64,000 nucleotides of DNA from Acidipropionibacterium jensenii DSM 20535 (GCF_000425285.1 NZ_AUDD01000014.1:19422-83421), one strand, 5' to 3'; numbered from the stretch's first letter, positions 56,048 through 64,000 are shown. A program made the numbers and translations. The notes: generated from the letters alone by a model not told the origin.

Positions 56048-56073
56048 CACTCCTTCCGCCCGAAGAAGGAGTG
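56048..56073 (+). promoter_or_regulatory. Shine-Dalgarno-sequestering hairpin of the TPP riboswitch
   Basis: Perfect 9-bp stem CACTCCTTC / GAAGGAGTG with an 8-nt loop. The right arm contains the thiM ribosome-binding site AAGGAG 8 nt before ATG 56082. This is the expected off-state of translational control. Confidence 0.85.
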
Positions 56074-56081
56074 AGACCGAC

Positions 56082-56903
56082 ATGACCACCGGCGTTGAGA
56101 TCGCAGAGCTGCTGACCCGGGTACGGGAGACGACACCTCTGGTGCAGTGCATCACCAACAGTGTGGTGACGAATTTCACCGCCAATGTGCTCCTGGCCGC
56201 CGGCGCCGCCCCGGCGATGGTGGACATCCCCCAGGAGGCGGGGATGTTCGCGACGATGGCCGGCGGGCTGCTGGTCAACACCGGCACCCCGACCGCCGAG
56301 CAGCGGGCGGCCGCCCGCGAGGCGGTCGCCGGGGCCGGCGAGGCGGGGACGCCGTGGGTGCTCGACCCGGTGGCGATCGGCGCACTGCCGGTGCGGACCG
56401 CCCTGGCCGCCGAGCTCGCCGAGCAGCACCCGGCTGCGGTGCGCGGCAATGCCTCGGAGATCCTCGCGCTGGCCGGGGCCGGTTCCGGGGGCCGCGGGGT
56501 CGAGTCCTCCGACTCGATCAGCGACGCCGCCGGGGCGGCCCGCGAGCTGGCCTCCCGGCTCTCCACGGTGGTGGCGGTCTCCGGCCCGGTCGACCTGGTG
56601 ACCGACGGGACGCGGGTGCTGCGCGTCGGCAACGGCCACGAACTGCTGACCCGGGTCACCGGTGGCGGGTGCGCCCTCGGGGCGTTCATCACCGCCTTCC
56701 TGGCCGCCCGGGCAGAGGCCGAGCCGCTGGCCGCGGTGGTGGCCGCCCACACCGTCTACGGGATCGCCGCCGAGCGGGCCGCCGCCGGCTGCGCGGGGCC
56801 CGGATCGTTCGCCACCGCCCTGATCGACTCCCTCGCCGCACTGACGGCGGCCGAGGTCGAGGCCGGGGCGCGGGTGTGGCAGGACTCCGAGGAGCAGAAG
56901 TGA
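56082..56903 (+). CDS. thiM: Hydroxyethylthiazole kinase
   Basis: Salvages the thiazole moiety of thiamine by phosphorylation. 273 residues, ribokinase-like fold. [20 protein letters not shown] at the N-terminus, [24 protein letters not shown] and the ATP-binding [15 protein letters not shown] with the catalytic Cys. Translation is controlled by the riboswitch upstream. The stop overlaps the ATG of thiE (TGATG). Confidence 0.95.
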   Translation: MTTGVEIAELLTRVRETTPLVQCITNSVVTNFTANVLLAAGAAPAMVDIPQEAGMFATMAGGLLVNTGTPTAEQRAAAREAVAGAGEAGTPWVLDPVAIGALPVRTALAAELAEQHPAAVRGNASEILALAGAGSGGRGVESSDSISDAAGAARELASRLSTVVAVSGPVDLVTDGTRVLRVGNGHELLTRVTGGGCALGAFITAFLAARAEAEPLAAVVAAHTVYGIAAERAAAGCAGPGSFATALIDSLAALTAAEVEAGARVWQDSEEQK

Positions 56904-57574
56904 TGGATCTGGGCGTCTACCTGGTGACCGACCCCCGGATGTGCGCCGACAGGGGGGTGTCCCAGACCGTCGCCGCCGCGGTAGCCGGCGGGGTGCGCAC
57001 CGTGCAGATCCGCGACAAGAGCTGTTCTGCCACCGACTTCTTAGCCCTGGTGGAGGAGGTGGTCGAGACGGTGGCCGGTCGGGCCATGGTGGTGGTCAAT
57101 GACCGGCTCGACGTGGTGCGCACCGCCCGGGAGCGCGGAGTCGGGGTCGACGGCGTCCACCTCGGTCAGGGCGACGCCGATCCCCGGGTGGCCCGCGAGC
57201 AGCTCGGCCCCGATGCGGTGATCGGTCTGACCGCCGACCATGCGGCACATCTGGCCGCGGTGGAGTCCTGGCCGGCCGGGACGATCGACTACCTGGGAGT
57301 CGGTGTGATCCACGACACCAGCACCAAGCTCGACCACCCGCCGGTGCTGGGAATCGACGGGTTCGCCCGGTTCACCGCCGCCTCACCGGTCCCCACAGTC
57401 GCCATCGGGGGAATCTCGCGCGACGATCTGGCCGGACTGCGCCGGGCCGGGGCATCGGGTGCGGCGGTCGTCTCGGCGATCTGCGCCGCCGAGGATCCGC
57501 AGGAGGCCGCCCGCGATCTGGTGGAGGCCTGGCAGCAAGCTCCCGTGCCCGCCGGGAGTCTGGCGAGGAGCTGA
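56903..57574 (+). CDS. thiE: Thiamine-phosphate synthase
   Basis: Couples HMP-PP and thiazole phosphate to thiamine phosphate. 223 residues, TIM barrel. TVQIRDKSCSATDFLAL (substrate binding), VVVNDRLDVVRTA, VDGVHLGQGD, and VPTVAIGGISRDDLAGL. ATG 56903 overlaps the thiM stop. Together with thiM it gives salvage of both precursors; no thiC, thiD or thiG is in view. Confidence 0.95.
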   Translation: MDLGVYLVTDPRMCADRGVSQTVAAAVAGGVRTVQIRDKSCSATDFLALVEEVVETVAGRAMVVVNDRLDVVRTARERGVGVDGVHLGQGDADPRVAREQLGPDAVIGLTADHAAHLAAVESWPAGTIDYLGVGVIHDTSTKLDHPPVLGIDGFARFTAASPVPTVAIGGISRDDLAGLRRAGASGAAVVSAICAAEDPQEAARDLVEAWQQAPVPAGSLARS

Positions 57575-57582
57575 CCCCCTGG

Positions 57583-58242
57583 TCAGTGCGGGATCGTCGT
57601 GACGATCGTGAGGGTGGCCTCCTGATCCAGGGGGTTGGAGATCCGGTGATAGCGGTCCCCCGGCGTCTGCGCGGTGTCCCCGTGGTCCAGCCGGACCAGT
57701 TCGGCACCGTCGGTGAGGATCACCACCGTGCCGGTGATGACGTGGAAGGTCTCGACGGTCTTGGCCGGATGGGGCGCGAACTCGGCGGTGGTGGATCTGC
57801 CGGGCAGCGTGTAGTGGATGAGTTCGACGCCGGCGACCGGCCGGGCCAGCAGTTTCCTGCGGATCCCGGTGTCGGGGTCGACGTACTCGGGACCCTCATC
57901 CCGCCGCAGGACGGTGAGCTCTGCGGCGGGCCGGGTGAGCTCGTTGAGATCGCTGCCGAGGCTCTCGGAGATCGCGATGGCGCTCTGCAGACTCGGGTTC
58001 AGCGATCCGCGCTCGAGTCGCGACAGGGATCCCGCCGACACGCCGCTGGCGTGGGCGAGCTGTTCGAGGGTGATTCCCAGTTCGGCCCGGCGGGCCCGCA
58101 CGGCCGCACCGAACCTCTCCTGCGGGGTGGCCGGCACTGGATCAGCGTGTGCACGGCCGGACCGCTTGGGCGTGTTGGGTACCGAGTTCGTCGACTCTGA
58201 GCGACTCGGTGCTGAAGGACCTGGCACCCGGCTGGTTGGCAT
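57583..58242 (-). CDS. XRE-family regulator with cupin sensor domain
   Basis: 219 residues. A Ser/Pro-rich N-terminus, a helix-turn-helix (RARRAELGITLEQLAHASGVSAGSLSRLERG, about 50-80), and a C-terminal cupin (HYTLPGRSTTAEFAPHPAKTVETFHVITG). Such regulators sense small ligands and often control the divergent transporter. Start 58242 may be later (the first 40 residues are low-complexity). It lies divergent from the LctP permease with 58 bp between starts. Confidence 0.88.
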   Translation of the reverse strand: MPTSRVPGPSAPSRSESTNSVPNTPKRSGRAHADPVPATPQERFGAAVRARRAELGITLEQLAHASGVSAGSLSRLERGSLNPSLQSAIAISESLGSDLNELTRPAAELTVLRRDEGPEYVDPDTGIRRKLLARPVAGVELIHYTLPGRSTTAEFAPHPAKTVETFHVITGTVVILTDGAELVRLDHGDTAQTPGDRYHRISNPLDQEATLTIVTTIPH

Positions 58243-58264
58243 GACACCATCCTGTCACCGCGTC

Positions 58265-58288
58265 TTGCATATTCGCAATCATTGTTGC
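58265..58288. promoter_or_regulatory. Putative operator for the XRE-cupin regulator
   Basis: Alternating half-sites TTGC (58265-58268), GCAA (58275-58278) and TTGC (58285-58288), at 10-bp spacing, on one face of the helix, directly before the -10 box of the permease. Confidence 0.5.
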
Positions 58289-58289
58289 T

Positions 58290-58295
58290 TATACT
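58290..58295 (+). promoter_or_regulatory. -10 box of the LctP-type permease
   Basis: TATACT, close to consensus, ends 5 nt before ATG 58301 with no ribosome-binding site, so the transcript is probably leaderless. Confidence 0.5.
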
Positions 58296-58300
58296 CAAAC

Positions 58301-59710
58301 ATGACGGTTCTCCTCTCGGGTCTCCCCCTCATCGCGGTCATAGCGGCCCTGCTCGCCCGGCAGCCGGCGCTGCGATCGGCGGTGCTCGGGGGGGTGCTGG
58401 CGGCCGTCATCGGCGCGGGCTGGTTCGACCTGAGTCCCTCGGTGGCAGCCCGTGCGGCCGCCTCGTGGTGGGCACTGGTGGCCGAGGTGGCCCTCATCGT
58501 GGCGGGCGGGATCGCCTTCGCCGAGGCCGGCCGCCTCACCGGCGGTCAGGAACGGCTGTCCTCCTGGCTGCGGCGGTCCCTGGGGACCGGTATCGCTCCG
58601 GTCCTCGCGATCGTGCACGGGGTGACTCCCCTGGCGGAGTCGCTGACCGGGTTCGGGATCGGCGCGATGCTGGCGATCCCGCTGCTCACCGCCCTGGGAC
58701 TGACCGGACGCCGCGCGGCGACGATCGGTCTGCTCGGACTGTGCGCGGTCCCGTGGGGATCGATGGGCCCGGGAACCCTCATCGCCGCGCAGCTGGGCGG
58801 CGTCGGCTTCGACGCCCTGGGGGTGGCGTCGGCCCTGCTCAGCCTGCCGGTCTTCGTCGGTGTCGGCGTCGCAGCGGTGCTGATGGTGGCGCCCCGGGAG
58901 GACCGGCTGCGGGCGTGCCTGGCGGCGGTCGGCTCCGGAGCGGTGCTGTGGTGCGGGGTGCTGGTGGTGAACCTCGCCGTCGGGACCGCCCCGGCGGGGG
59001 CGGTGGGGGCCCTGCTGACCCTGGCCGTCCATCTGCTGGTGAGTCGTCTGCGCGGCCACCGGCTGGACTTCCCCCGTGAGGTCGGCCACTCCCTCGTGCC
59101 CTACCTCGTCCTGCTGGTCGGTGTGGTGTCCCTCAGCGCGGTGGTGCGGGCGGCCGGCCAGACCGGCACGTCCTGGCGGTACCTCGCCTCCCCCGCCCTG
59201 TGGCTGGCGATCGCCACCGCGGCCGGCCTGCGTCGTGGTCGTCCGGGCCTGGCCCGCGCGGTGTGGGCCCACACCGTGCGCACCTGGCTCCATGCCGGGC
59301 CGGCGACCGTGCTGTTCATCGTCCTGGGGGTGCTGATGGCCGTCTCCGGGATGTCGGCCCATCTGGCGCCATGGCTGGCGGGGCTCGGTCACGGCTACCT
59401 CGTCGCGCTGCCCTTCCTCGCCGCCCTCGGGGGCTTCGTCACCGGATCCAACAGCGGTGCCAATGCCATGTTCGCCGCCCCGCAGGCGCACACCGTCACC
59501 GCGGTCGGCGCCGATCTGCTGCCGGCGATGGCCGCGCACAATGTGTCCTCGTCACTGCTGACGATGGCCTCCCCGGCGCGGGTCGAACTCGCCGTGCGGC
59601 TATGCCCCGGCCATCCCGAATCGGCCCCGGTGCAGCACCGGGTGCTGCTGGTCGACGTCGTCCTCGTCGCCTGCGTCGCGGCGGTGTACCTGGTGACGGT
59701 GATCGGGTGA
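58301..59710 (+). CDS. LctP-family (L-lactate-type) permease
   Basis: 469 residues, about 12 membrane helices. LTGFGIGAMLAIPLL, LCAVPWGSMGPGT and GFVTGSNSGANAMFAAPQ are family signatures of lactate/glycolate permeases. In lactate-using propionic bacteria a lactate uptake role would make sense; substrate is inferred from the family. Shorter than E. coli LctP (551). Confidence 0.87.
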   Translation: MTVLLSGLPLIAVIAALLARQPALRSAVLGGVLAAVIGAGWFDLSPSVAARAAASWWALVAEVALIVAGGIAFAEAGRLTGGQERLSSWLRRSLGTGIAPVLAIVHGVTPLAESLTGFGIGAMLAIPLLTALGLTGRRAATIGLLGLCAVPWGSMGPGTLIAAQLGGVGFDALGVASALLSLPVFVGVGVAAVLMVAPREDRLRACLAAVGSGAVLWCGVLVVNLAVGTAPAGAVGALLTLAVHLLVSRLRGHRLDFPREVGHSLVPYLVLLVGVVSLSAVVRAAGQTGTSWRYLASPALWLAIATAAGLRRGRPGLARAVWAHTVRTWLHAGPATVLFIVLGVLMAVSGMSAHLAPWLAGLGHGYLVALPFLAALGGFVTGSNSGANAMFAAPQAHTVTAVGADLLPAMAAHNVSSSLLTMASPARVELAVRLCPGHPESAPVQHRVLLVDVVLVACVAAVYLVTVIG

Positions 59711-59724
59711 GGGTGATCGGGTGA
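59697..59724. repeat. 14-bp duplication at the permease stop codon
   Basis: The sequence ggtgatcgggtgag occurs twice in direct succession (59698-59711 and 59712-59725, about) across the permease stop. The duplicated copy contains a second TGA in the same register. Likely a recent small duplication. Confidence 0.6.
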
Positions 59725-59728
59725 GGGG

Positions 59729-60862
59729 TCACCAACCGGGGTAGCGCGTGGTCCAGCGGTTGCGTCCCTCGAAGTGGTCCCCGTGCAGTCGGCGGGACTG
59801 GGTGAACTCGTAGATGAAGTCGTCGGCAAGTTCCAGGATGGTGCCGCGGCCCTCGATCTCGAAGGCGAGTTCGGGCGGCAGGGCCTCGTCGCCGTAGAGG
59901 GCACCGAGGATGTTGCCGCACACCGCACCGGTGGAGTCGCTGTCGCCGGAATGACTCACCGAGAGCGTCAGCGCCTCGGCGATGCCCTCCGGACCGGGGT
60001 GCACCAGCGCCGCGTAGAGGGCGATCGCCAGGGTCTCGTGGGCCACCCAGCCGCCGCCCAGGGACTCGACGACATCCGCGCCGGGCTCCCCCACCTCGGC
60101 CGCCGCGAGCGCCCGCCGGATCGCATCGGTGGTCTCCTCGTGATGCTCGTGGCCCTCGAGGACCGCAAGCGTGGACGCCACCGCGTCGGGCAGGCACTGC
60201 CCCGCCACGATCGCCGCGATGAGGGCAGCCTGTGCCCCCGAGGCCAGCTGGCCGGTGGGATGTCCATGGGTGTAGGAGGCGGCCTCGGCCGCGGCGTCGA
60301 ACTGCCACTCCAGTGACTGGGCCCAGCCTGGCGGCGTCAGTCCGAAGGGTGCACTGCGCATCACCCCGCCGCAGCCCATCGAGTCGTTGCGGGCCGGCTG
60401 GCCGAAGCGCTGGATGGACCGTTCGCCCTGGCGCGCCGATATCAGCGCAGACAGGCAGGTCTGGCCCGGCGCGCGCTGGGAGTAGAGCCACTGCTGATTG
60501 ATGAGCCACCCGTCGCGGGTGCCGTCGGGCCCGTCCTCGAGCTGGGTGTCGAGCCACCGGTCGTAGGCATGATGGACGACGGCAACGGTGAATCCGAGTC
60601 CGCGGTCGCAGCGCACCGACGCACGGATCATCCCCTCGGCGGTGAACAGGGTCATCTGGGTGTCATCAGTCACCCGGCCGTAGACCTCGTCGACGCCCAC
60701 CATGTCGGGGAGGAACTCGGTGACGCCGTCCTCACCGCAGGTCCTGACGATGCTGGCACGGTCCCAGAACTCGACCGGAGCCCCGAGCGCATCGCCGATG
60801 GCGCCACCCAGGAGGCAGCCGCGCACTCGCGAGCGGTAGATCAGATCGTTGGTGTCTGTCAT
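59729..60862 (-). CDS. ADP-ribosylglycohydrolase family protein
   Basis: 377 residues. Binuclear Mg site motifs: GAIGDALGAPVE at the N-terminus, DDTQMT (near 66-71) and SHSGDSDSTGAVCGN (near 305-320). Members remove ADP-ribose from proteins such as nitrogenase reductase, or act on small ADP-ribose compounds; no DraT or toxin partner is nearby. Start 60862 was preferred to an upstream ATG. The C-terminal tail is Arg/Trp-rich. Confidence 0.9.
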   Translation of the reverse strand: MTDTNDLIYRSRVRGCLLGGAIGDALGAPVEFWDRASIVRTCGEDGVTEFLPDMVGVDEVYGRVTDDTQMTLFTAEGMIRASVRCDRGLGFTVAVVHHAYDRWLDTQLEDGPDGTRDGWLINQQWLYSQRAPGQTCLSALISARQGERSIQRFGQPARNDSMGCGGVMRSAPFGLTPPGWAQSLEWQFDAAAEAASYTHGHPTGQLASGAQAALIAAIVAGQCLPDAVASTLAVLEGHEHHEETTDAIRRALAAAEVGEPGADVVESLGGGWVAHETLAIALYAALVHPGPEGIAEALTLSVSHSGDSDSTGAVCGNILGALYGDEALPPELAFEIEGRGTILELADDFIYEFTQSRRLHGDHFEGRNRWTTRYPGW

Positions 60863-60971
60863 GTCTCCACATCCTCGTGGTCTCGTGTTCACGCCGACGA
60901 CTCCCACCACGGTATGTGGTCAGTCCGAGGAGCCGCTGATCGCCGTGCAGATGTCACAGGCTCGGGCGCCT

Positions 60972-61754
60972 TCAGCCGAGCCTGTGCTGGGAGGCGTCCT
61001 GTTTGCTCGCTATGAGTTTCTCCACCCCGTCGAGGATCATGCGCAGGCCGAAGTCGAACTGCAGTTCACCGTCGACCGCGGAGTCGTACTGCGCTCCGGC
61101 CGCCGCCCCGATCCGCGATGCGTGCGGGAATCGCTTGTCGTCGATCAGAGCGGCGAGAAGGGGGCCGGCCGTGGTCCACCAGTCATGGTCGTCGCTTCCG
61201 GTTGCCTCGGTCGTCTCCGCCACCCCCAGGGACACCCTGGATGCCGCTTTGACGTGATCCAGGACGAGCGCGAGAACCTGGTCGATCTCAACGTCGCTCA
61301 GCCCCGTCCCGACCAGCGGGGTGAGTTCCAGGTCGTACTTGGCGGTCGTGCCGGGCCCCAGCGGTGGCCTGGTCGTGTCGATCCCGAGGAGCCAGGGGTG
61401 CTGTGCGAACAACTCCCAGTTCCGGGCGGCGATCTCCTCCACCGCTGGGCGCCATCCGTTCGTGGCGTCCGGTCTGGTGGCCGTGTCGTAGACGCCGCCA
61501 TTGACGTGATCGACCATGAGATCGATCAGTTCGCCCTTGCCGGGGACGCGCTGGTAGAGGGACATCACCCCCACGCCCACACGCTCGGCGATCCTGCGCA
61601 TCGACAGCTTGTCGATCCCAGCCTCGGTGGCGACGGCGATCGCGGCCTCCACGATCGCGTCGAGGGTCAGACTCGACCGTCCGGTCCTCGGGTTGGTGCG
61701 CCAGAGCAGCGCGATGCTCTGCAGTGGGTCCCCGGTTCCCGTGCGCTCAGTCAC
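60972..61754 (-). CDS. TetR/AcrR-family regulator of the DrrAB-like exporter
   Basis: 260 residues. Helix-turn-helix at about 35-80 (LDAIVEAAIAVATEAGIDKLSMRRIA...VMSLYQRVPGK), then a TetR_C_11/TetR_C-like ligand domain. GTG 61754 was chosen because AGGAGG precedes it by 8 nt. It diverges from the ABC exporter pair with a perfect palindrome between them, the standard repressor arrangement. Confidence 0.9.
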   Translation of the reverse strand: MTERTGTGDPLQSIALLWRTNPRTGRSSLTLDAIVEAAIAVATEAGIDKLSMRRIAERVGVGVMSLYQRVPGKGELIDLMVDHVNGGVYDTATRPDATNGWRPAVEEIAARNWELFAQHPWLLGIDTTRPPLGPGTTAKYDLELTPLVGTGLSDVEIDQVLALVLDHVKAASRVSLGVAETTEATGSDDHDWWTTAGPLLAALIDDKRFPHASRIGAAAGAQYDSAVDGELQFDFGLRMILDGVEKLIASKQDASQHRLG

Positions 61755-61805
61755 CGTGATCACCTCCTGCTGCCGGTGGGAATAGGTCCCGTCCACGATA
61801 TGTTA

Positions 61806-61822
61806 TCCGTACACTGTACGGA
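61806..61822. promoter_or_regulatory. TetR operator, perfect palindrome
   Basis: TCCGTACACTGTACGGA, perfect dyad centred on C61814, between the divergent TetR and exporter genes. On the minus strand TAACAT (61800-61805) next to it is a likely -10 for the regulator, so binding would silence both directions. Confidence 0.8.
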
Positions 61823-61847
61823 ACGTTGTAGTGATTGGAGTCTGCCA

Positions 61848-62804
61848 GTGAGACCAGCGATAGAGGCCGAGGGCGTGAGCAAGATCTACCGGTCCCGGGA
61901 CGGCGAGAGCGGGCTGCGCGAACTGAGCCTGCACGCCAACGAAGGTGAGGTCCTGGCGCTCCTCGGGCCCAACGGCGCCGGGAAGACGACGGCGATCAAG
62001 GGGTTCGCCACGCTTGTGGCCTTCGACCGAGGAACGGCGCGAGTCGGTGGGTACGACGTGTCCACCGAGGCAGCTCGCGTGCGGGAGCACATCGGGCTCG
62101 TGGGGCAGTACGCCGCCGTGGACGAGCAGCTCACCGCAGGACAGAACCTTCGCTTCTTCGGGCGGCTCCGGGGACTCTCACGACGCTCGGCCGGGCAGCG
62201 CGCCGACGAGCTGATCGAGGGGTTCGGCCTGGGCGAAGCGCAGAATCGGGCGGTCAGCACCTTCTCCGGCGGGATGCGACGCCGGCTGGACCTCGCCGCC
62301 AGCCTCGTCGTGCCGCCGCAGGTGCTCTTCGTAGACGAGCCCACATCAGGGCTGGACCCCGCAGCGCGTCGAGACCTGTGGGAGTCCCTGCGAGCACTGG
62401 TCCGCGGCGGCACCACGATTCTGCTGACGACCCAGTACCTCGAGGAGGCCGACCAGCTCGCCGACCGGATCGTCCTGCTCGCCCGCGGCACGGTCGTGGC
62501 CCAGGGCACCCCGAACGAGCTCAAGACGCTCGTCGGCCCTCCGGTCGTCCAGGTGGTCCTCGGCACCACCGACGACGCGCAGAGCTCCTTGCGGGTTCTC
62601 AGCGCGATCTGCGCGCAGGCCCACCTGGACGAGCACACCACCACGGTCACCCTGCCGGGCTCATCGGCGACGGTTCTGGGCCGGGTCGTCGCCGATCTGT
62701 CATCGGCCGGGATCACCCCGGCCGAAGTGACACTGCGCAGGCCATCGCTCGATGAGGTCTTCCTGACGCTGACCGGCTCGCACCACGACACCGAGGAGAA
62801 CTGA
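61848..62804 (+). CDS. ABC exporter ATP-binding protein, DrrA-like
   Basis: 318 residues, daunorubicin-resistance type. Walker A GPNGAGKTT, signature FSGGMRRRLDLA, Walker [14 protein letters not shown], switch TTQYLEEADQLADRI, and the DrrA C-terminal region ending LDEVFLTLTG. GTG 61848 has TTGGAG upstream. Operon with the permease that starts 2 bp after its stop. Confidence 0.93.
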   Translation: MRPAIEAEGVSKIYRSRDGESGLRELSLHANEGEVLALLGPNGAGKTTAIKGFATLVAFDRGTARVGGYDVSTEAARVREHIGLVGQYAAVDEQLTAGQNLRFFGRLRGLSRRSAGQRADELIEGFGLGEAQNRAVSTFSGGMRRRLDLAASLVVPPQVLFVDEPTSGLDPAARRDLWESLRALVRGGTTILLTTQYLEEADQLADRIVLLARGTVVAQGTPNELKTLVGPPVVQVVLGTTDDAQSSLRVLSAICAQAHLDEHTTTVTLPGSSATVLGRVVADLSSAGITPAEVTLRRPSLDEVFLTLTGSHHDTEEN

Positions 62805-62806
62805 CG

Positions 62807-63628
62807 ATGACGACGAGTTCCGTGACGATGCACACAGACGTCCCTGCCCCCAACCTCCTGTCGGCGTCGTGGATCATCGCCGGACGGACCGTGGGTTCCT
62901 GGCCCCGCCAGATCGGCGCCACCGCGACGGTGTGGCTCTTCCCGGTGTTCACGGCCCTGTTGTTCCTCGGCCTGTTCGGCGGGGCGATCGACGTGCCGGA
63001 TGGCTCGACGTATGTGGACTTCCTGATTCCCGGCATGCTGGCCGTCACCATGCTGTTCGGACTGGAGACCACAACGCTGTCGGCGGCGGCCGATGCCACC
63101 CGGGGCATCAATGACCGCCTGCGCTCCTACCCCATCAGCGGCGTGGCGATCGTGTTCGGCCGGGCACTGGCCGATCTGCTTAGTTCGCTCATCAGCCTGA
63201 CGCTGATGGTGGCCTTTGCCTTCGCGATCGGGTGGCGGCCGGACCTCGGCGTCGATCGGGTGCTGCTGGCACTGGCGCTGCTGCTGCTCCTGCGATTCGC
63301 TCTCCTGTGGTTCGGCATCTTCATCGGCTACGGGGCCAGGTCCGTCGAGTCGGTCGCCTACATCCAGATCCTCACCTGGCCCGTGGCCTTCCTGTCCAGT
63401 GTCTTCGTCAACCCGGCCACCATGCCCAGCTGGCTCGGTGCCGTCGTGGAGTTCAACCCGGTCTCAGCAACGGCCACCGCGGTACGTCAGCTGCTCGGCG
63501 GCACACAGTGGCGGGCGCTGAGCTTTGCCGGAGAACATGCGTTGGCCTTCGCGATCGGATGGCCCGTCCTGCTCAGCCTGGTCTACCTTCCGCTGACCGC
63601 GCGCAGGTTCCGCCGGGGAGGCAGGTGA
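62807..63628 (+). CDS. ABC-2 exporter permease, DrrB-like
   Basis: 273 residues, six membrane helices, ABC-2 family. Pattern FLIPGMLAVTMLFG, DATRGINDRLRSYPIS (the amphipathic coupling segment) and FNPVSATATAVRQLLGG near the C-terminus match DrrB/NodJ-type permeases. Exports an unknown toxic or drug-like substrate with the adjacent ATPase. Confidence 0.9.
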   Translation: MTTSSVTMHTDVPAPNLLSASWIIAGRTVGSWPRQIGATATVWLFPVFTALLFLGLFGGAIDVPDGSTYVDFLIPGMLAVTMLFGLETTTLSAAADATRGINDRLRSYPISGVAIVFGRALADLLSSLISLTLMVAFAFAIGWRPDLGVDRVLLALALLLLLRFALLWFGIFIGYGARSVESVAYIQILTWPVAFLSSVFVNPATMPSWLGAVVEFNPVSATATAVRQLLGGTQWRALSFAGEHALAFAIGWPVLLSLVYLPLTARRFRRGGR

Positions 63629-63782
63629 CAGATCTCCTTCGGCCCTGGAGCGCATAGCCGCCCTCGCGCCGCCGGAGTGTGGTGCACTCCCCGAACTGGG
63701 CGCACGGCGGCAAACGGGCTCATCACAATCCACGGTGTAGTGGGGGTGTGATGGTGGCTGGCGTGTCGGTCACCGGGTAGGG

Positions 63783-63838
63783 GTCGAGGTCTTCCGAGGA
63801 TGGGGGTTCTCACACCAACCCATCGGGAAGACCTCGAC
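63783..63838. repeat. 13-bp inverted repeat before the ISL3 transposase; likely near the left IS end
   Basis: GTCGAGGTCTTCC (63783-63795) and GGAAGACCTCGAC (63826-63838) are perfect inverted copies. The segment GGTCTTCCGAGGATGGGGG resembles the GG-x-TCTTCCG terminal inverted repeats of ISL3-family elements, so the left IS end is probably close to 63781-63789. The hairpin abuts the transposase GTG. The 63629-63780 interval shows nothing else. Confidence 0.5.
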
Positions 63839-64000
63839 GTGCCTGACGCTACCTTCGCGACCCCTGACCTGACCACCTTCTGCCGGCTCGACGAGCTGGG
63901 CCTGGTTGCGGTTGGTCAACGACTCGAGCCTGGACGGGCGGTGATCGCTTGTCAGGTTGTCGAGCCGGACGACTGGTGCCACCGCTGCGGCCAGCATGGT
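63839..64000 (+). mobile_element. ISL3-family transposase, 5' part (cut by window end)
   Basis: 54 residues are visible, VPDATFATPDLTTFCRLDEL at the start, then a CH-type zinc motif DWCHRCGQHG, the N-terminal zinc-binding segment of ISL3 transposases. Start is GTG 63839. The catalytic DDE domain and right end lie beyond the window, so intactness is unknown. Confidence 0.8.

Noticed and set aside
60863..60971. Possible regulatory element between the TetR gene end and the ADP-ribosylglycohydrolase start
   Set aside because: Only the weak partial dyad CACCACGGTATGTGGT was seen; no clear promoter or operator.

Overview
This is 64 kb of a high-GC Gram-positive chromosome: very GC-rich third codon positions, many GTG starts, 4-bp ATGA/GTGA operon overlaps, a HrcA/CIRCE circuit, menaquinone genes and DUF3097/DUF4192-type proteins. 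It is actinobacterial, and the style fits Propionibacteriaceae (for example an Acidipropionibacterium-like organism); the family assignment is inference. Most of the window is ordinary chromosomal backbone. No rRNA, tRNA, CRISPR array or prophage was seen. One mobile element, the left part of an ISL3-type insertion sequence, enters at the right edge.

Layout. 1-3.7 kb: a minus-strand operon of histidine kinase, LuxR-type response regulator and a NatA/NatB-like ABC exporter (permease cut by the window start). 3.7-9.9 kb: tgt diverging from an EamA exporter, then a beta-helix GlmU-like protein, a RecQ helicase fused to a phosphoribosyltransferase-like tail, and a DoxX protein. 9.9-13.8 kb: hrcA-dnaJ-rsmE behind a perfect CIRCE, and an MBL-fold hydrolase. 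13.8-15.5 kb: an AT-richer secreted S1 protease plus lipoprotein pair that looks acquired. 15.6-18.5 kb: IMPase-like phosphatase, DUF3097, hemW. 18.5-21.7 kb: a sugar-type ABC importer with no ATPase gene. 21.7-25.6 kb: a DHFR-like reductase and a self-regulated TetR-ABC exporter operon. 25.6-29.5 kb: two tandem acetyl-CoA synthetase paralogues. 29.6-38.7 kb: rhomboid protease and the menaquinone genes menB, menE, menF, menD and menC in two convergent blocks, with an ABC-F resistance-type ATPase between them. 38.7-50 kb: lepA, rpsT, holA, an SF2 helicase, comEC, comEA, leuS. 50-53.2 kb: DUF4192, a membrane-anchored protein and a GH13 hydrolase. 53.3-55.9 kb: CopB-type copper ATPase behind a CsoR-like palindrome and a DUF1801 protein. 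55.9-59.7 kb: TPP riboswitch with thiM-thiE, then an XRE-cupin regulator divergent from a LctP-type permease. 59.7-63.6 kb: ADP-ribosylglycohydrolase and a TetR-controlled DrrAB-like exporter, then the IS.

How the genes work together. Menaquinone synthesis from chorismate to DHNA-CoA is nearly complete here (MenF, D, C, E, B; MenH, MenA and MenG not seen). Three exporter modules (1-3.7, 22.4-25.6, 60.9-63.6 kb) each sit with their own regulator, and the copper pump and ABC-F protein add resistance functions. The regulation is readable: CIRCE, TPP riboswitch with a Shine-Dalgarno-masking hairpin, CsoR-like operator, two TetR operators and a probable XRE operator. The most interesting item is upstream of the ABC-F gene: a 13-codon leader ORF with a strong ribosome-binding site followed by two hairpins, the layout of a ribosome-mediated attenuator. 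Several genes also have a TANNNT box 5-9 nt before the start codon, suggesting frequent leaderless transcripts.
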